Part shown: positions 39,517 to 48,975 of the stretch, one piece after another
Layout: each line of letters begins with the position of its first letter
Numbering within the stretch: position 1 is the first letter of the stretch
Assembly (NCBI RefSeq): GCF_009831235.1
Contig: NZ_WUUL01000006.1
Location: 214,160-278,159, forward strand
From: Shimazuella alba
GTDB lineage: Bacteria; Bacillota; Bacilli; Thermoactinomycetales; Thermoactinomycetaceae
Reading direction: 5' to 3'
Length of the DNA: 64,000 nt
Translations under genes and position numbers: made by a program
Notes under the pieces: generated by a model
What the model saw: the letters and a program-made list of their open reading frames with translations, nothing else
Databases searched by the model: none
Told to the model about the DNA's origin: nothing

Positions 39517-39774
39517 TTAATCATCATCATCGTCATCGTCATCATCATTAAAATCACTCGTCTGAATGGTTACAATCGCAATATCTTCACATTTAACGAT
39601 TGTTAAGGATTCAGCAACAAAAGGGCTTATAATTTCTGCTTCTAGTAACACCACTAAACCATCTTTTATTTTAACTAACTTCCCAGATACTACTTGTCCT
39701 GTATACAATGTCACTGTGACTTCATTATCGATATAGTCTTTGAGAAATTTACAGATCGGGCCTTTCTTTCCCAT
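39517..39774 (-). CDS. Small spore-coat-like protein with LSm-type core and poly-Asp tail
   Basis: An 85-residue protein from ATG 39774 (GGGAGA upstream). The core, KFLKDYIDNEVTVTLYTGQV followed by VSGKLVKIKDGLVVLLE, has the alternating pattern of the small SH3/LSm-like barrels (DUF2642 style) common in Bacillales spore-coat proteins. It ends in nine consecutive Asp residues. It lies directly upstream of the CgeB-like gene, where B. subtilis has crust protein gene cgeA, so it may be the crust protein that the cluster glycosylates. The acidic tail could bind Ca2+ or the spore surface. I know of no family match for the whole protein. Confidence 0.6.
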   Translation of the reverse strand: MGKKGPICKFLKDYIDNEVTVTLYTGQVVSGKLVKIKDGLVVLLEAEIISPFVAESLTIVKCEDIAIVTIQTSDFNDDDDDDDDD

Positions 39775-39802
39775 TATTATCTCTCCCTTCATTGTAAATC
39801 TT

Positions 39803-39832
39803 AAGACTAATATATTCTCTGCACGTAGAATT
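39803..39832 (-). repeat. 30-bp repeat in the leader of the poly-Asp gene
   Basis: AAGACTAATATATTCTCTGC plus ten further bases recurs at 40,384-40,413 with 2 differences in 30. This copy ends 29 bases upstream of the poly-Asp protein start. It could be a duplicated promoter segment for mother-cell sigma factors or part of an older duplication of the gene. Confidence 0.6.
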
Positions 39833-40552
39833 GACTGGGTTTCTTTCATTAGTAATAATATTTTCTATGATCAAGTCCAAATTTGTATATAAAATCCCTT
39901 TCGGAAAAAACAGTTCAAGCAAGCTGATGAACAATAGCAGGCAATGAATTTGCTTTCCTCTCTTGCTTCCCTGTTCAGTACTTCCGTCATATCAAAAAAT
40001 CGCTTTCTGGTGCTCCATTTCTCAATAAAACAGACCCATACAGTTTTTGCTTTTCCAACTTCTCTGTTTTCCAAGGGAAGGATGGGTTCAGGTGATTCCC
40101 TGATCCCTTTTTACACAATACTATAAACTAAACTTGGATGGTTGCAATCAAACATCTTTACTTCAATCAATTAGGGATTGAGCAATACAAGGGTTTATGA
40201 TTTTTATTTTTTGCAACAAAAATTAAACCATATTTTGTAATATCAACTAATTTATCGGTCAAAACTTATCCTGATTCCAGTGTCATTGTCACTACACTAC
40301 CCATACATAGAGATACCGACAAATTGCGTCATCACATTTTTCTTTTTATTGCCAATCATTCTTATTTCCTTCATAAGCAACTAAAGACTAATATAATCTC
40401 TGCACGTGGAATTAATATCGAGTGCTCTCTGGATTGGTAATTTCTTGTCAACTAGATTTCATGGTGTTGAACCATGAAACAAATAAATAAAGTACATTAC
40501 CACAAATTAAAAGGTACTGTCTAAGTGTTATAAAACTGACGACATAAAAAAA
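39833..40552. other. 720 bp without an intact gene
   Basis: A minus-strand open stretch (about 39,871-40,074, VWVCFIEKWSTRKRFFDMTE...) may be a remnant of an unknown gene. The second copy of the 30-bp repeat is at 40,384-40,413. Nothing else is recognisable. Confidence 0.35.
40384..40413 (-). repeat. Second copy of the 30-bp repeat
   Basis: Matches 39,803-39,832 at 28 of 30 positions, including CTCTGCACGT. No gene follows this copy in the minus direction until the poly-Asp gene 600 bases away. Confidence 0.6.
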
Positions 40553-40594
40553 GAAAAATCGATTCTCAATTCTAGAATTGAGAATCGATTTTTC
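40553..40594. terminator. Perfect 42-bp loopless palindrome, terminator-like
   Basis: Two 21-base arms meet without a spacer: the left arm contains ATCGATTCTCAATTCT and the right arm AGAATTGAGAATCGAT. On the minus strand it is followed by a run of seven T, so it can end transcription from the HxlR gene. It stands where the yhbH-tail relic at 40,698 would be expected to have its terminator hairpin. Confidence 0.8.
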
Positions 40595-40697
40595 GTCGTG
40601 AATTAAGCTTATAAAGATTGATCAGTTTGAGATACAAATTTATCTTCTAATTTGAACGCTATTAAAGTATTAAGAGGATTCAAACAATCCCGGAGCC

Positions 40698-40850
40698 AAG
40701 AAATGCTTTACAGCATGATACACATGACTTTTTTCTCGGATTACAAAGTGAGAAAACTTTGGATCTACCAAATGGCGATATGCCGTCATTAAAGTGGAGT
40801 GGCGATTGTACTGATATAACTAGCTAGGATATAGCCAAAAGCAAATATAA
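40698..40850 (-). repeat. Recent copy of the yhbH 3' end, 101 bp identical to the functional gene
   Basis: Bases 40,713-40,813 are identical to 43,736-43,836, covering about 34 C-terminal codons of yhbH from [14 protein letters not shown] to VYHA. The last codons are altered (tttacag against tcaacg) and the true stop region is lost. Upstream of the block (40,814-40,850) only faint similarity to yhbH remains (ggatatagccaaa against ccatatccaaac). Same orientation as yhbH, 3,023 bp away. Confidence 0.95.
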
Positions 40851-40961
40851 AATAGTTTAGGAAAATTCTATTTACCTTAAATTTATACCAATTTAGTTCT
40901 TTTAATTCACAAACGTAATGTAACCTTCTCACACAAGGATCTCTCCTTGGATATGATATAT

Positions 40962-41315
40962 TCATTCATTTTTACTTATATAATCATTTCCCCACATTCT
41001 CATGGATTGGATAATGGGTGTTAAACTTTCACCCTGATGAGTTAAAGAATATCCCACCTTTATCGGGATGGTCTCCTCCACTTTTCTCTTCACTATCCCA
41101 TCTGCTTCTAACTCCCTCAATTGCAATGTTAACATCCTTTGTGAAATTCCAGGTATTAATCTTTTCAGCTCATTAAACCGAGTATCTTTCTTAGACAAAA
41201 TATTTATAATGACTCCTTTCCATTTCCCACCTATGATGTGCAAAGTCAATTCAATGGGACATGCCCTTTCTACTTCTATACTACAGTCGCCAAATCCATT
41301 TAATCGATTTCCCAT
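40962..41315 (-). CDS. HxlR-family transcriptional regulator
   Basis: A 117-residue winged-helix protein: RACPIELTLHIIGGKWKGVI, RFNELKRLIPGISQRMLTLQ and YSLTHQGESLTPII are the family hallmarks. The conserved Cys 19 of the first motif can act as a redox or electrophile sensor in some members. It is divergent from the metallo-beta-lactamase-fold gene; the 111-bp gap should hold its operator. It probably represses the hydrolase and exporter genes in response to a toxic compound. Confidence 0.88.
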   Translation of the reverse strand: MGNRLNGFGDCSIEVERACPIELTLHIIGGKWKGVIINILSKKDTRFNELKRLIPGISQRMLTLQLRELEADGIVKRKVEETIPIKVGYSLTHQGESLTPIIQSMRMWGNDYISKNE

Positions 41316-41426
41316 ATCATCACCTCACCAATTAGGTTACAAAAATGTGCGTACTTATATCGCCTATTGATCTGTTTTATATTAATAATATCAGAAATTC
41401 TAGATTGAAATAGAGGAGTGTTTAAA

Positions 41427-42101
41427 ATGAACATGATCCAATTATCAAAACATATTTTTAAATGTGAATTCAAAATCGAAGGACCTATTAAAATCCCAAT
41501 TAATATTTGGTTCATTAAAGATCGTGATGATGTTTACATCATCGATACAGGTGTCGAAGAACTAGTCCATGCTCAAATTAAGGCAGCAAAAGAGATTGGT
41601 ATCCCAAAAGCGATTTTCCTCACCCATGGTCACAGTGATCATATTCAAGGTGCTGCTAAGTGGTTAGAACAATTCAACATTCCGATCTATGCTCACCATT
41701 ATGAACTCAAATATATCAACGGCATCGTACCTTATCCAAATAACAAAACAATTGAAGACACGGGTGTAGCCAATTTTGTGCAACCACTAACGGCGCAAAC
41801 ATTTGCTAACCTGCCTATACAATACTACCTGACACCTGGACATTCACCAGGGCATGTTGTATACCATCATGAAATAGACAATATCCTTTTAGCAGGAGAT
41901 CTCTTTATTACAAGTAAGGAAGATTTACTTCCACCCATAAGAAATTTCAGTGTCGACATGAATGAGAACATAGATAGTGGTGCGATTATTGATGAAATAA
42001 AACCGAGATTAATTAGTTCTTCTCATGGACAAGACCTTCTTTACAATGAAGATTTGTATAAAAAATATGTATTTTGCTATAGAGATGAAAAAATTCATTA
42101 A
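41427..42101 (+). CDS. Metallo-beta-lactamase-fold hydrolase
   Basis: A 224-residue protein with the zinc motif LTHGHSDHIQGA (HxHxDH), YLTPGHSPGHVVYH, ILLAGDLFI and ISSHGQDLL, the usual five metal-binding motifs of the glyoxalase II/YqgX-like branch. ATG 41427 follows GAGGAG by 8 bases and is preferred to GTG 41418. Cytosolic; substrate unknown. The HxlR regulator next door suggests inducible detoxification of an electrophile or lactone. Confidence 0.82.
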   Translation: MNMIQLSKHIFKCEFKIEGPIKIPINIWFIKDRDDVYIIDTGVEELVHAQIKAAKEIGIPKAIFLTHGHSDHIQGAAKWLEQFNIPIYAHHYELKYINGIVPYPNNKTIEDTGVANFVQPLTAQTFANLPIQYYLTPGHSPGHVVYHHEIDNILLAGDLFITSKEDLLPPIRNFSVDMNENIDSGAIIDEIKPRLISSSHGQDLLYNEDLYKKYVFCYRDEKIH

Positions 42102-42279
42102 GTCATTAAAATGATTCGCAAAGATGTATACTTATCAGTCTGTATTGTACGAAAAATCTGTATTTTTATGAATATGGCACTAGATAGAACATTCGAAAAG
42201 AGTGTTCTATCCATAGTACCATCTTAAAAGAAACATTCACCAGACAATAAAATTATATTATAAAAAGGGATGGTAGATC

Positions 42280-43167
42280 ATGTTTAAAGTTTTTTTAGGA
42301 ATCATCATGGTTACGCTTATTTGGGGATATTCATGGGTTACGATGAAAATAGCCATTAGCGATATACCACCATTTTTATTTTCAGCTTTACGTTTGTTAA
42401 TAGCGGCAATTCCTTTATTTATTATATTAATCATCCAAAGAAAGAAACTCTTGATCGACAAAAAAAACTTCCAGAACTATCTACTAATAAGTTTATTCAT
42501 GTCTTTAGGATATATGGCAATTCTTACCTATGGTTTGCAATTTGTAGACTCAGGAAAAACATCCGTTCTCGTATATACAATGCCTATATTTGTAGTAATC
42601 ATTAGCCACTTCAAATTAGATGAGAAAATCGATATTTATAAAATGATTGGATTGATTTCCAGCTTACTTGGTCTTACGTTTATCTTAGGGCTAGAGATTA
42701 TTAACTCTGATATGAAAGTGATACTTGGAGAAATATTAATTTTAGTTTCAGCTTTTATTTGGGGAATAGCCAATGTTTTTAGCAAAATCAAATTAAAAAA
42801 TACCGATGTGATTCATATGACTGCATGGCAACTGCTGATCGGATCGCTCTTTTTGTTCATTCTTTCATTACTCTTAGAACCAAACCATTCAATCGAGTGG
42901 ACTCGAAACGCACTGTTCTCATTATTATTTAATGGCTTGTTTTCAACAGCTTTTACATTTGTAGTTTGGTTTTGGGTCCTTCAAAAAATCAATGCTTCGA
43001 AAGCCTCTATGGCACTAATGTTTGTTCCCATACTAGGGATTTTATTTGGATGGCTACAACTTGGAGAGAACATAACCATGAGTATTGTTTTGGGAACACT
43101 TTTTATATGTGCTGGTATCTTTATGAATACGTACAATTTTAAGCGTAATAGAAAAGTATCCAATTAA
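42280..43167 (+). CDS. EamA/DMT-family exporter
   Basis: A 295-residue drug/metabolite transporter with ten membrane helices in two EamA repeats (WGYSWVTMKIAI at the start of the first; AFIWGIANVFSKIKLK at the start of the second). The tail is basic (KRNRKVSN). It is probably expressed with the upstream hydrolase gene despite the 178-bp gap. Export of a metabolite or toxic compound is inferred; substrate unknown. Confidence 0.83.
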   Translation: MFKVFLGIIMVTLIWGYSWVTMKIAISDIPPFLFSALRLLIAAIPLFIILIIQRKKLLIDKKNFQNYLLISLFMSLGYMAILTYGLQFVDSGKTSVLVYTMPIFVVIISHFKLDEKIDIYKMIGLISSLLGLTFILGLEIINSDMKVILGEILILVSAFIWGIANVFSKIKLKNTDVIHMTAWQLLIGSLFLFILSLLLEPNHSIEWTRNALFSLLFNGLFSTAFTFVVWFWVLQKINASKASMALMFVPILGILFGWLQLGENITMSIVLGTLFICAGIFMNTYNFKRNRKVSN

Positions 43168-43656
43168 TATGATGATTGGATCTAAAAAATGAGATCAAAG
43201 ACAATCTATTCCTGAGATCACTGATCATTGTTTGTAACAACCTCAGAACCTGAATTTTCCCACTCGTTCTAAATAATATATGTAAAGTTAATTCAAAAAA
43301 ATACACGAGGACTTTAGATGATCACTGTCATAGATAAGCGAAATCTATTTCCCACTACTTACGACTACACTTCGAACAAGGAAGGGATTTACAATGGCAG
43401 AAAACATAAGAGCAGACATCTTCACCATTGTTTGGGTTTTATCTATATTTATATAGCATGAAAACATTTAGGGAGCACTTTTATAGAGAAATGGGTCAAT
43501 TGGATATTAATCGTTGGAGGTATACATAATAATACTAAATTAGGTTTTATCTTACACGATGTATATATCTTCAAAATATTTGCATTTGGAAATTGGAAAA
43601 ATGATCATATATCTAGTTGATTTCAGGAGCGGTTCCCTTATCGCAAACTGAAAACA
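43168..43656. other. Intergenic, no gene seen
   Basis: AT-rich sequence between the EamA gene and the yhbH terminator. No open frame has start, Shine-Dalgarno and recognisable content. If insertion modules enter at the yhbH end, this is the far end of the youngest module. Confidence 0.5.
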
Positions 43657-43693
43657 AAATCGTCCTCTCAAACCTTATTTGAGAAGACGATTT
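43657..43693 (-). terminator. Terminator of yhbH
   Basis: Minus-strand hairpin AATCGTCTTCTCAAA...TTTGAGAGGACGATT followed by TTTTGTTTTC, starting 6 bases after the yhbH stop. It is the intact reference for the hairpins that accompany the scattered yhbH-tail relics. Confidence 0.9.
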
Positions 43694-43698
43694 CCTCT

Positions 43699-44847
43699 TT
43701 ACACTACTTCTTTCACTTGAAAGAAATGCTTCAACGCATGATACACATGACTTTTTTCTCGGATTACAAAGTGAGAAAACTTTGGATCTACCAAATGGCG
43801 ATATGCCGTCATTAAAGTGGAGTGGCGATTGTACTGGTTTACTTCACCATATCCAAACATGTTGGATCTTTCCATCAAAGCTTTGACCAAGCCCACACAC
43901 CGTTCATTATCTGATGTGAGATTATCTCCATCTGAAAAATGAAAAGGGTAAATGTTGTAACGACTTGGAGGATAACGATTATCAATAATCTCGATTGCTT
44001 TTTTATAAGCAGAGGAGCAGATGGTACCTCCGCTCTCTCCTTTGGTAAAGAAAAGTTCTTCCGGGACTTCTTTTGCTTCTGTGTGGTGGGCAATGAAAAC
44101 GATTTCTACATTTTCGTACTTGGTGCGTAAAAAACGTACCATCCAGAAGAAGAAGCTTCGCGCGATGTATTTTTCAAAGATACCCATGGATCCACTAGTA
44201 TCCATCATCGCAATCACGACAGCATTCGAATGAGGAAGTACTTTTTCTTCCCATGTTTTAAAACGGAGATCGTCAATAGAGATCTTTGTTTTCTGCTTAG
44301 AACCAGCTAAAGCATTACGCTTGATTGCTTCCATCAGTGTTCGTTTCTTATCGATATTTCCCATCAACCCTTTTTTACGAATATCCGTAAAGCGAATTTC
44401 TTCAATTTGAATCTCTTCTTGTTCTTTTTGCTCTAAGTTGGGAAGTTCCATTTCAGAGAATAAAATATTCTCCAATTCATCGATTGAAACTTCAGCCTCA
44501 AAGTAATCATCACCTGCTTGGTCTCCCGCACCTTGACCTTTCCCTTTTGCTGGGGACCCAGAGGGGTCTCTCGCTATCACATCACCTACTTGACTGTCGC
44601 CATCACCCTGACCAACTTGTTTTCCTTTATTAAAATTGTAGCGAATACGATATTCTTCAATCGACCGAATGGGAATCTTCACCAGCTGTTTCCCATCTGA
44701 CATAATAATACTCTCTTCACTCACCAGATCGGGTAAGTTTTTCTTTATGGCTTCTTTCACTTTCTCTTGATGGCGCAGCTGATCTTGATAGCCTTTGCGA
44801 TGGAGGGACCAATCTTCCTCTGACACAATAAACAGGGGATTCTTCAT
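43699..44847 (-). CDS. yhbH: Sporulation protein YhbH (DUF444, von Willebrand A-like)
   Basis: A 382-residue DUF444 protein. The N-terminal half is charged ([18 protein letters not shown]...), and the C-terminal half is a VWA-like domain with the metal site [20 protein letters not shown] (DxSxS). It follows prkA by 27 bases; in Bacillales prkA, yhbH and spoVR-type genes work together in sporulation and stress signalling. The C-terminal segment from about [15 protein letters not shown] to HFFQVKEVV is the part found as decayed copies elsewhere in the window. No spoVR gene is present here. Confidence 0.95.
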   Translation of the reverse strand: MKNPLFIVSEEDWSLHRKGYQDQLRHQEKVKEAIKKNLPDLVSEESIIMSDGKQLVKIPIRSIEEYRIRYNFNKGKQVGQGDGDSQVGDVIARDPSGSPAKGKGQGAGDQAGDDYFEAEVSIDELENILFSEMELPNLEQKEQEEIQIEEIRFTDIRKKGLMGNIDKKRTLMEAIKRNALAGSKQKTKISIDDLRFKTWEEKVLPHSNAVVIAMMDTSGSMGIFEKYIARSFFFWMVRFLRTKYENVEIVFIAHHTEAKEVPEELFFTKGESGGTICSSAYKKAIEIIDNRYPPSRYNIYPFHFSDGDNLTSDNERCVGLVKALMERSNMFGYGEVNQYNRHSTLMTAYRHLVDPKFSHFVIREKSHVYHALKHFFQVKEVV

Positions 44848-44874
44848 TTTCGGTTCACCTCCCGCCTTGTTCGG

Positions 44875-46773
44875 TTATCGATTGAGTAAACTTCCTACGT
44901 AACGCAGTAGTCCGTTTGCACTCGAAGGAGTATAGCCATAGTCCTCTACCAATCGGGAAATTACTTCGTTCATCTTTTTCAATTGGATTTCATCAGGTGT
45001 TTTTGTGGATGTAGTGATTTTTACAACATCTTTTAGATCAGCAAATAATTTCTTTTGGATCGCTTCGCGAAGTCGTTCATGACTGTTATAATCGAAGCGC
45101 TTTCCTTTTCTTGCAAAAGCAGAGATACGAATTAGAATTTCTTCTCGAAACGCTTTTTTCGCATTTTCGGAAATGCCGATTTGCTCTTCGATGGATCGCA
45201 TCAGTTTTTCATCTGGTTCCATCTCTTCTCCAGTAAGTGGATCGCGAATTTTACCCCAGTTGCAATACGCTTCTACATTGTCTAAATAATTATCCATCAA
45301 TGTTTTGGCAGATTCTTCATATGAATACACAAAAGCTTTTTGTACCTCTTTTTTCGCAATCTCATCGTATTCTTTTCTTGCGACCGAGATGAAATGCAAA
45401 TATTTCTCACGCTGTTCTGTCGTTATCGAGGGGTGTTGATCTAGTCCATCTTTTAGTGAACGCAAAATATCTAGTGCGTTGATATAGTCTTGATCGGTAC
45501 GAATCAAGGCACTTGATATACGATTGATGACATAACGCGGATCAATGCCCGACATACCTTCATCTAGATATTCGTTCTGCAACTCTCTTATATCAATATC
45601 TTTCATGCCTTCTACAGACTCGCCATCATACAGACGTAGTTTTTTAAGTAGATCGACACCTTGTTTTTTGGAATCTTTTAATCGGGTTAGGATTGAGAAA
45701 ATTGCGGCTGCTCGGAGTGAATGTGGTGCAATGTGGATGTGAGATAGATCACTTTGTTTGATCAACTTTCCATAGATACGTTCTTCAGCAGTTACTTGCA
45801 AATTGTATGGTATCGGCATTACGATCATTCGAGACTGCAATGCCTCGTTCTTTTTGTTTGCGATAAAAGATTTGTATTCCGATTCGTTCGTATGGGCAAT
45901 AATTAATTCATCCGCGGAGATCAACGCAAATCGCCCAGCTTTGAAGTTTCCTTCTTGCGTTAAAGACAACAAATTCCATAAGAATTTCTCATCGCATTTG
46001 AGCATTTCTTGAAACTCCATTAAACCACGATTAGCTTTGTTTAATTCTCCATCAAAGCGATATGCCCGAGGGTCCGATTCGGAACCGTAATCGGTAATGG
46101 TGGCAAAATCGATACTACCTGTAAGATCTGCAATATCTTGCGATTTTGGATCAGAAGGGCTAAACGTACCAATCCCTTGACGTTCATCTTCTGATAGCAG
46201 GATACGTTCAACAATCATATCCTCGATGCGTCCACCATACTCTTCCTGTAAACGAAAACGGCAAGAAGGGCACAGGTTTCCCTCAATGCGAACTCCTAAC
46301 TCTTTTTCAGCTTCGGTCCTAAGTTCCCTTGGAATCAAGTTTAGTGGGTCTTCTTGCATCGGACAGCCCTTGATCGCATAAAGCGCTCCCTCGTCCGTAC
46401 GAGAATACTGCTCTAAACCTTTTTTCAACATGGCAACGATCGTCGATTTACCTCCACTAACTGGACCCATAAGGAGAAGAATTCGTTTCCTCACGTCTAG
46501 CCTACGTGCTGCAGAGTGAAAATACTCCTCTACCAATCGTTCAATCGCGTGATTGAGACCAAAGAGCTCCTCACTAAAAAACGGATACGATTTTCTTCCA
46601 TCTGCATGTGTCTGTACCCCATGGCTCTTAATCATGTTATAGACACGTGAGTGGGCGGTTTCCGCCACTTGTGGTTGTGACTTCACAATTTGCAGATAGT
46701 CGGCAAACGTACCCTCCCATAGATAATTCAACTCTTTTTCACGATAGTCAGAAATACGTTTTAAGATGTCCAA
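44875..46773 (-). CDS. prkA: PrkA serine protein kinase / AAA+ family protein
   Basis: A 632-residue protein. The N-terminal PrkA AAA domain contains Walker A LLLMGPVSGGKSTIVAML (about residues 101-118) and FALISADELIIAHTNESEYK. The C-terminal PrkA domain includes MKDIDIRELQNEYLDEGMSG. A CPSCRF motif lies near residue 175. The start is TTG 46773 behind AGGAGG. In Bacillus PrkA acts on sporulation through the sigma-K pathway; both kinase and protease activities have been proposed for the family. Operon with yhbH. Confidence 0.95.
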   Translation of the reverse strand: MDILKRISDYREKELNYLWEGTFADYLQIVKSQPQVAETAHSRVYNMIKSHGVQTHADGRKSYPFFSEELFGLNHAIERLVEEYFHSAARRLDVRKRILLLMGPVSGGKSTIVAMLKKGLEQYSRTDEGALYAIKGCPMQEDPLNLIPRELRTEAEKELGVRIEGNLCPSCRFRLQEEYGGRIEDMIVERILLSEDERQGIGTFSPSDPKSQDIADLTGSIDFATITDYGSESDPRAYRFDGELNKANRGLMEFQEMLKCDEKFLWNLLSLTQEGNFKAGRFALISADELIIAHTNESEYKSFIANKKNEALQSRMIVMPIPYNLQVTAEERIYGKLIKQSDLSHIHIAPHSLRAAAIFSILTRLKDSKKQGVDLLKKLRLYDGESVEGMKDIDIRELQNEYLDEGMSGIDPRYVINRISSALIRTDQDYINALDILRSLKDGLDQHPSITTEQREKYLHFISVARKEYDEIAKKEVQKAFVYSYEESAKTLMDNYLDNVEAYCNWGKIRDPLTGEEMEPDEKLMRSIEEQIGISENAKKAFREEILIRISAFARKGKRFDYNSHERLREAIQKKLFADLKDVVKITTSTKTPDEIQLKKMNEVISRLVEDYGYTPSSANGLLRYVGSLLNR

Positions 46774-47164
46774 TGGAAGCCTCCTCTCCGGTAAGAACCA
46801 GCTTCACTTGCTTAACCGTTTAATTATCGTATTCCACCAATACCCCTACTTTGAAACCTATAAATAGAGAAAAAGTGTATATTACTATATGCTTTTCTAT
46901 AGCAAAAGGACACGATAAGTTTTAAACTTTTAGAAAAATGGGAGTTAGAAATTGTATCCGTATTTTCTAGGCAAATGGGAGAACATCCGTTATTCTATAA
47001 TTTAATTCAAAAGAATGGTTTTGAAATTCCATTCTATTCCCTACTTATTATTATACACCATGCTGATCTGTTTTACTTTGTTTTACAATATTTTAACTAT
47101 TACTTTTTCCCCTCTTCTTCAACTCAAACAGCGTGATTTATTTCCAAATTTATATATCCTGAAT
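46774..47164. other. Intergenic between prkA and trmL, no gene seen
   Basis: Presumably holds the prkA promoter; a GGAATACGAT element some 50 bases upstream of the start loosely resembles a sigma-E -10 box, but I could not pair it with a convincing -35. The rest is AT-rich and silent. Confidence 0.4.
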
Positions 47165-47629
47165 CTAAATTAAGGATGGAAATTCCAATTGACGTAATCC
47201 TTCATACAAAACAATCGCTACCGAATTTGCTAAGTTAAGCGAACGGACATCAGGCAACATCGGAACACGAATCAATGTCTCTTTATTTGCTTCTAAAATG
47301 GAATCAGGTAATCCTTTTGTTTCTTTCCCAAAAACAAAAAAGTCTCCCTCTTGATAATCAAAAGAAGCATAGGATTGTTTTGCTTTGGTTGTAGCACAGA
47401 AAAAACGATTACTTGGATACTTATCGCGAAGTTCTTGAAACGAATCATACATTTGGATATCCATCTCATGCCAATAATCCAAACCTGCTCTTTTTAATTG
47501 AGAATCCTCAATGGAAAAACCAAGCGGTTTTACTAAGTGAAGTTTAGCTCCAGTAACCGAACAAGTACGGACAATATTCCCCGTATTTGGTGGGATTTCA
47601 GGTTCTACTAATACAATGTGAAAAGGCAT
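47165..47629 (-). CDS. trmL: tRNA (cytidine/uridine-34 2'-O)-methyltransferase TrmL
   Basis: A 154-residue SPOUT methyltransferase of the usual length. VLVEPEIPPNTGNIVRTCSV, VFGKETKGLPDSILE and the knot-forming end VRSLNLANSVAIVLYEGLRQ are all present. It methylates the wobble ribose of tRNA-Leu(CAA/UAA) using SAM. A tRNA-Leu(CAA) gene lies 5 kb away. Confidence 0.95.
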   Translation of the reverse strand: MPFHIVLVEPEIPPNTGNIVRTCSVTGAKLHLVKPLGFSIEDSQLKRAGLDYWHEMDIQMYDSFQELRDKYPSNRFFCATTKAKQSYASFDYQEGDFFVFGKETKGLPDSILEANKETLIRVPMLPDVRSLNLANSVAIVLYEGLRQLEFPSLI

Positions 47630-47748
47630 GTTCTAATCTCCAATCATTGATATTCATTCTATTAACCCATAAGAACAATGGTAACTTCCTATTAGAAAAG
47701 GATCATTTTATAATAATAATACTAACACTTCAAAAAGGAGTATGTAAC

Positions 47749-48930
47749 TTGATCGATACAGCGAAAAAAAACTCGATAATGATCATCAGTTTTTTTCTTT
47801 TTTATTTTATCGCAATAGGTGCTTATATGCCTCTTTTTAGCCTATATCTTCATGAATTACATTTTACAGGAACGCAGATAGGAATAATTGCTTCCATTAA
47901 TCCTTTGATCATGCTGCTTGTCCAACCTTTGTGGGGATACCTCGCGGATCAAACAGGACGCCTTCATACTATTTTGGTAACTTCGCTCTTAGTCTCTGCC
48001 GCAATAGGTATTTTGTTCCCTTTTTTAAATGGCTTTGTGACTTTTATTGCGTTATCGATTTTACTTGCCTTTTTTAACAGTGCCTCTGAGCCTGTCTCTA
48101 CAAGTATTATTGTGAGTTATACGAAAAAAAATAATCAATCTTACGCAGACTACCGTCTCTGGGGAGCTGTTGGCTTTGCGCTCTCTGCTTGGGTATTGAG
48201 TCTAATCGCACAATCGAACTCTCTTCAAATCATCTTCTATACGTTTTCCCTTTTTCTTTTCGTCTCCATCTTTTTTGCTTGGAATCTGCCAGAGATCTCA
48301 ACTGTCCAGAAAAATGTTACGACGAAAGGAAATGTGAAAAAACTGATTATCAACAAACCTTTCCTGTTGTTTTTATTTGCTTGCTTTCTGGTTTATGGGG
48401 TAATGCTCGCCAATAATTCCTTTTTTGGACTGCTGTATACCAGTCTTGGAGGAACACTTGCTGGTGTTGGTGTTAGCTTCTTGATCAGTGTAGGAAGTGA
48501 AGTTCCTTTTATGCGTTTAGCTGGAAAGCTGTTAAGTAGAATGGATATTACTTCTATCTTAATTTTTGCTTCTTTCATTTCAGCCTTACAATATTTTTGC
48601 TTTTTCTTCCACCCATCAGAAATATTTATATATTTACTTAATGTAGCACAAGGGTTATCACTTGGTCTGTTCATTCCTGTTTCAGTAGCCTATGTTCAAA
48701 AACATACCTCAAGTTCTCTTCAAACAACTGCACTTGGTATTTTTAATGGCATCAGTTTTGGTCTTGGCAATTGGTTCTTCACTTTAGTAGGTGGAATTGT
48801 GCTTGAAAGCCTAAATATTCACTTTGTCTATCTGATCTTTAGTATCGTTTCCTTTTTGGGGATGTTTTTACTTGTGATTCTGCGTTTTTTGCAACGAAAA
48901 TTGGACATACAACTCTTGCAACAATCTTAA
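47749..48930 (+). CDS. MFS transporter, MFS_1-like / PPP-type
   Basis: A 393-residue 12-TM transporter of the LacY-like MFS_1_like group. GAYMPLFSLYLHELHFTGTQ and QPLWGYLADQTGRLHTILV fit the YwbF/PPP pattern. I set the start at TTG 47749, 8 bases after AAAAAGGAG; the frame is open further upstream to 47,587, but that would overlap trmL and lacks a Shine-Dalgarno. Sugar or phenylpropionate-like substrates are typical of the group; the true substrate is unknown. Confidence 0.78.
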   Translation: MIDTAKKNSIMIISFFLFYFIAIGAYMPLFSLYLHELHFTGTQIGIIASINPLIMLLVQPLWGYLADQTGRLHTILVTSLLVSAAIGILFPFLNGFVTFIALSILLAFFNSASEPVSTSIIVSYTKKNNQSYADYRLWGAVGFALSAWVLSLIAQSNSLQIIFYTFSLFLFVSIFFAWNLPEISTVQKNVTTKGNVKKLIINKPFLLFLFACFLVYGVMLANNSFFGLLYTSLGGTLAGVGVSFLISVGSEVPFMRLAGKLLSRMDITSILIFASFISALQYFCFFFHPSEIFIYLLNVAQGLSLGLFIPVSVAYVQKHTSSSLQTTALGIFNGISFGLGNWFFTLVGGIVLESLNIHFVYLIFSIVSFLGMFLLVILRFLQRKLDIQLLQQS

Positions 48931-48975
48931 ATATCTAGAATAACAAAGAACCTACAAGTGCCTAGGTAGGTTCTC
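48930..48975. terminator. Bidirectional terminator
   Basis: AGAACCTAC...GTAGGTTCT (about 48,949-48,976) forms a hairpin between the converging MFS and amidase-domain genes, overlapping the end of the latter. Confidence 0.7.
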
